Assembly: GCA_025964695.1 (NCBI GenBank)
Contig: JAOPYK010000140.1
Location: 1-64,000 of the forward strand
Length of the DNA stretch: 64,000 nt
From: Streptosporangiaceae bacterium
Lineage (GTDB): Bacteria > Actinomycetota > Actinomycetes > Streptosporangiales > Streptosporangiaceae
Direction of reading: 5' to 3'
Shown here: positions 61,359 to 64,000 of the stretch, piece by piece
Position numbering within the stretch: position 1 is the stretch's first letter
Layout of the letters: the number at the start of each line of letters is the position of its first letter
Position numbers and translations under genes: made by a program
The notes under the pieces: model-generated
Database searches by the model: none
Told to the model about the DNA's origin: nothing
The model's input: the letters and a program-made list of their open reading frames with translations, nothing else

Positions 61359-62371
61359 CCGATCTGGCCATCGCTGTGCTCGTCATGCTGGTCGCCGCGG
61401 TTCTCGTGATGACCGTCGCCGTGATGCGGGCGGTGTGGATCGTCCCGCAGTCCCGGGCGCGCAACATCGAACGCCTCGGCCGATATCACCGGACGCTCGC
61501 CCCCGGCATCAGTTTCATCATCCCGTTCGTGGACCGGGTGAAGCCGCTGATCGATCTCCGTGAACAGGTGGTCGCCTTTCGCGGGCAGCCGGTGATCACC
61601 GAGGACAACGTCGTCGTGCACATCGACACGGTCCTGTTCTTCCAGGTCACCGATCCACGGGCGGCCGACTACGAGATCGTCGACTACATCAAGGCGATTG
61701 AGCAGCTCAGCGCCACCCAGCTGCGCAACGTCATCGGCACCCTCGACCTCGAGGCGACGCTGACTTCACGGGACCGCATCAATACCGCGTTGCGGGCGGT
61801 GCTCGACGACGCGTCCGGCAAGTGGGGCATCCGGGTCACCCGGGTGGAGATCAAGGCGATCGAGCCGCCACCGTCCATCAAGGACGCGATGGAGAAGCAG
61901 ATGCGGGCCGAGCGCGAGAAGCGGGCCGCCATCCTGACCGCCGAGGGCGTACGGCAGGCCAAGATCCTCACCGCGGAGGGCGACAAGCAGTCATCCATCC
62001 TCAAGGCCGAGGGCGCCAAGCAGTCGGCGATCCTAGAGGCCGAGGGCCAGTCCACCGCGATCGAGCGCGTCTTCACCACCATCCACGAGAACGATCCCGA
62101 TCCCAAGCTGCTGGCGTACCAGTACCTGCAGATGCTGCCGAAGCTCGCCCAGGGGGAGGGCAGCACGTTCTGGGTCATTCCCAGCGAGGTCACCTCGGCG
62201 CTACAGGCGGTCTCCCAGGCATTCGGCGGCTCACCCGAGCGACCGGCTCGCACGGAGCCGAAGCCCGCGGTGACGGATGCCGGCTCGCCGGACGTGCGGG
62301 AGATCGGCCCGGCGCATACGCAGAATGATCGAAAGGATCCTGCAAGTGGGGACGGTCTCGCATCCGGGTGA
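61355..62371 (+). CDS. SPFH/band 7 membrane protein (QmcA-like), NfeD partner
   Basis: 338 aa. Paralogue of the gene at 54791, sharing PHB motifs IERLGRYHRTLAPG, VHIDTVLFFQVTDP and KWGIRVTRVEIKAIEPP. The helix carries four near-identical ten-residue units (AILTAEGVRQ, KILTAEGDKQ, SILKAEGAKQ, AILEAEGQST), a long coiled ring element. Coupled translation with NfeD (ATGA). The pair is thought to organise membrane microdomains. Confidence 0.94.
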   Translation: MTDLAIAVLVMLVAAVLVMTVAVMRAVWIVPQSRARNIERLGRYHRTLAPGISFIIPFVDRVKPLIDLREQVVAFRGQPVITEDNVVVHIDTVLFFQVTDPRAADYEIVDYIKAIEQLSATQLRNVIGTLDLEATLTSRDRINTALRAVLDDASGKWGIRVTRVEIKAIEPPPSIKDAMEKQMRAEREKRAAILTAEGVRQAKILTAEGDKQSSILKAEGAKQSAILEAEGQSTAIERVFTTIHENDPDPKLLAYQYLQMLPKLAQGEGSTFWVIPSEVTSALQAVSQAFGGSPERPARTEPKPAVTDAGSPDVREIGPAHTQNDRKDPASGDGLASG

Positions 62372-62383
62372 GGGGCCCTTTCC

Positions 62384-62515
62384 TTACGCTTTCCGCCAGT
62401 ACTCCACGACACGCACCTTCATGTCCGCGGTCACCTCGGGGGCCGAAGCATGGCCCACGATGTTGCTCACCAGGTGCTCCAGACCGTCTTCCGACCACCC
62501 GGTAGTGCGGCTCAA
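62384..62515 (-). CDS. Tiny 43-aa ORF coupled to the TetR gene
   Basis: 43 aa, start TTG at 62515 overlapping the TetR stop TGA (TTGA overlap). It reads LSRTTGWSEDGLEHLVSNIV, then a short beta-like strand pair ending VRVVEYWRKA. Third codon positions are almost all G/C, as in real genes, and the stop TAA is clear. No known family. It ends 12 bases from the convergent SPFH gene. Confidence 0.5.
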   Translation of the reverse strand: MSRTTGWSEDGLEHLVSNIVGHASAPEVTADMKVRVVEYWRKA

Positions 62516-63150
62516 CCGTCGATGTGGGCCGACAGGTAGCCCTGCAGCAGGCGCTTGGCCTCGGCCAGGATGAACGGATCTCCGTCCGGGTCGTTGCGGA
62601 AGGCCATCTTGAGCACGGCGTCACCGGCCTCGACGGAGATTGCGAGCGCCCGGGCGAGGTCGGCGCCGTCGGGCACGCCGAACGCAGTGATGATCAGGTC
62701 GCGCAGCCGGTCCGCGACGACCGAGTTGTTGTCGGCCGAGTCGTCGAGGAGGTTCAGGTCGGCCACGTCGCCGAAGCGCAGCACCCGGAAGCCGGGCACG
62801 GACCGGTGCATGTCCACGAAGATCTCGATGATGGCGCCGACGGCGTCCGACCAGTGCGGGAACTCCCCGCCGGTGAGCCGCACGGAGATCCGCTCACCGA
62901 AGGTCTCCAGGTTGCGCTGGGCCAGTGCCTGTGCGACCGCCCGCTTGTCGGGGAAGAACTGATAGACGGAGCCGATCGCCACGCCCGCCCGCTGGGCTAT
63001 CCGTGTGGTCGAGAGGCCGTCATAGCCCGTCTCGTCCAGGATCTCGGCGCAGGCGTCGACCATGCGCTGGACGCGTTCGGCGCTGCGGCGCTGGGCGGGG
63101 AGGCGGCGTAGCGGCGTGCGGGTCGAGGCTGGGTTCTCGGTCACCCTCAC
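62512..63150 (-). CDS. TetR-family transcriptional regulator
   Basis: 212 aa. The N-terminal HTH lies at about 25-72 (DETGYDGLSTTRIAQRAGVAIGSVYQFFPDKRAVAQAL), typical TetR. The C-terminal ligand domain is helical, with FRVLRFGDVADLNLLDD. GTG 63150 follows GGAAGGGC at suitable spacing. It is divergent from a GH1 gene and the gap holds palindromes, so it may control that gene. Confidence 0.93.
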   Translation of the reverse strand: MRVTENPASTRTPLRRLPAQRRSAERVQRMVDACAEILDETGYDGLSTTRIAQRAGVAIGSVYQFFPDKRAVAQALAQRNLETFGERISVRLTGGEFPHWSDAVGAIIEIFVDMHRSVPGFRVLRFGDVADLNLLDDSADNNSVVADRLRDLIITAFGVPDGADLARALAISVEAGDAVLKMAFRNDPDGDPFILAEAKRLLQGYLSAHIDG

Positions 63151-63186
63151 ATCTTGCCCTTCCCGCCGGACAGCCTACGACTCTAG

Positions 63187-63233
63187 TATCCGAGAGTTGT
63201 TCATATTGGACGGTACCGAAGGTGTTCCGGATA
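63187..63233. promoter_or_regulatory. Divergent operator region between tetR and the GH1 gene
   Basis: Contains TATCCG (63187-63192) mirrored by CGGATA (63228-63233), and an 8-bp palindrome CGGTACCG (63211-63218) at the centre. It suits binding of the TetR dimer; not proven. Confidence 0.4.
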
Positions 63234-63281
63234 AGTAAGGGGCCGTCACCTTCCGTGCAGGCGGCTGGGGGTGTCACAGGG

Positions 63282-64000
63282 GTGACCAGGGATTTCCCTG
63301 CTGACTTCCGATGGGGCGTCGCCACCGCCGCGTACCAGATCGAGGGGGCCACCACCGAGGACGGCCGTGGCGTCTCCACGTGGGACACGTTCAGCCACGA
63401 GCCCGGCCGGACCCGTGACGGCCACACCGGCGACGTCGCTTGTGATCATTACCATCGCTGGCCGGAGGACCTCGACCTCATGGCCGGTCTGGGCATCGAC
63501 GCGTACCGGTTCTCCGTGGCCTGGCCCCGGATCCAGCCGGCGGGCCGGGGAGCGACCAATCCCAGGGGTCTCGACTTCTACGAACGGCTCGTGGACGGGT
63601 TGCTGGAACGCGGCATCGCCCCGACGCCCACGCTCTACCACTGGGACCTGCCGCAGCCGCTCGAGGACGAGGGCGGCTGGATGAACCGCGACACCGCCTA
63701 CCGGTTCGCCGAATACTCCTCGGTCGTCGCGGAGCGGCTGGCCGACCGGGTCGACATGTGGATCACGCTGAACGAGCCGGTCGTCGTGATGGCCTACGGC
63801 TACGCGTTCGGCGTCTACGCCCCCGGCCGGGCGCTCATGCTCGACGCGCTGCCCACCGCCCACCACCAACTCCTCGCGCACGGGCTGGCGGTGGACGTCC
63901 TGCGCGGCCGCGGCGCACAGAAGATCGCGATCAGCAACCACTACATCCCGGCCTGGCCGGCGACCGCCTCGCCCGAGGACCGGCTCGCTGCGGATGCCTT
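63282..64000 (+). CDS. Glycoside hydrolase family 1 beta-glucosidase, partial at the window edge
   Basis: The first 239 or so residues of a GH1 enzyme: FPADFRWGVATAAYQIEGA at the start, YRFSVAWPRIQP, HWDLPQPLE, and the acid/base motif WITLNEP. The second catalytic motif (TENG) would lie beyond 64,000. It hydrolyses beta-glucosides in the cytoplasm. GTG 63282 is chosen; GTG 63255 adds nine residues. Divergent from the TetR gene. Confidence 0.93.
   Translation, partial: MTRDFPADFRWGVATAAYQIEGATTEDGRGVSTWDTFSHEPGRTRDGHTGDVACDHYHRWPEDLDLMAGLGIDAYRFSVAWPRIQPAGRGATNPRGLDFYERLVDGLLERGIAPTPTLYHWDLPQPLEDEGGWMNRDTAYRFAEYSSVVAERLADRVDMWITLNEPVVVMAYGYAFGVYAPGRALMLDALPTAHHQLLAHGLAVDVLRGRGAQKIAISNHYIPAWPATASPEDRLAADA

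Overview
The window is 64 kb of very G+C-rich DNA (about 70% by eye) with almost exclusively G/C third codon positions, many GTG starts and dense ATGA/GTGA stop-start overlaps. Gene content (a Wbl protein, BldG, a Tad pilus locus in its actinobacterial form, MarP, a K+-independent proton pyrophosphatase) points to a filamentous actinomycete. A member of the Streptosporangiales (Streptosporangium/Nonomuraea-like) is my best guess; this is inference from gene style, not a database match.

Left part (about 0.9-22 kb): a conserved actinobacterial core block. Its order parallels the M. tuberculosis ponA2-whiB4-Rv3680/Rv3679-RidA-Rv3677c-crp-nth-nudix-marP-ephE-Rv3669-acs neighbourhood and the wblA region of Streptomyces. 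Here it reads: metallophosphoesterase, GatB/YqeY protein, L,D-transpeptidase lipoprotein, class A penicillin-binding protein, WblA/WhiB4, two ArsA/Get3-like ATPases, an SPFH protein, DUF4177 and RidA proteins, a NUDIX hydrolase, a metallo-beta-lactamase fold hydrolase, Crp, endonuclease III, a CoA-type NUDIX, MarP-like protease, DUF309, epoxide hydrolase, holin-like membrane protein, acetyl-CoA synthetase and a degenerate Fic-like protein. Cell-wall synthesis, redox sensing and stress protease genes sit together. A tRNA-Pro(CGG) and a possible DUF3892 gene remnant lie at the left edge.

Middle part (22-37.5 kb): an unusual 0.9-kb non-coding, A+T-richer stretch with stacked hairpins precedes ssd and a tight tadA-tadB-tadC-pilin-tadE-tadE/G operon, followed by a large exported, membrane-anchored protein. 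Five perfect DnaA-box matches are scattered through the tad locus. Then come a convergent helicase operon, bldG with its anti-sigma partner, and hppA behind a hairpin-rich leader.

Right part (37.5-64 kb): accessory and housekeeping genes in less conserved order. They are a SixA phosphatase with a 44-aa membrane peptide, an FUSC exporter, a CUT2 sugar ABC transporter with ROK regulator, SerB, an SDR-MFS-QueA operon, a GAF histidine kinase/LuxR response regulator/PP2C set, an orphan ABC ATPase, two SPFH proteins (one with NfeD), a TauE/SafE permease, a small gene behind a LexA-like box, a Rieske/DUF2231 protein, a molybdopterin oxidoreductase, a TetR regulator coupled to a 43-aa ORF, and the start of a GH1 beta-glucosidase that runs off the window.

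No insertion sequence, prophage, CRISPR array or biosynthetic cluster is visible. The most interesting unexplained signals are the structured RNA-like regions before ssd and hppA, the DnaA boxes in the tad locus, the LexA-like box on a small gene, a minisatellite-driven expansion in the last tad gene, and tiny translationally coupled ORFs.
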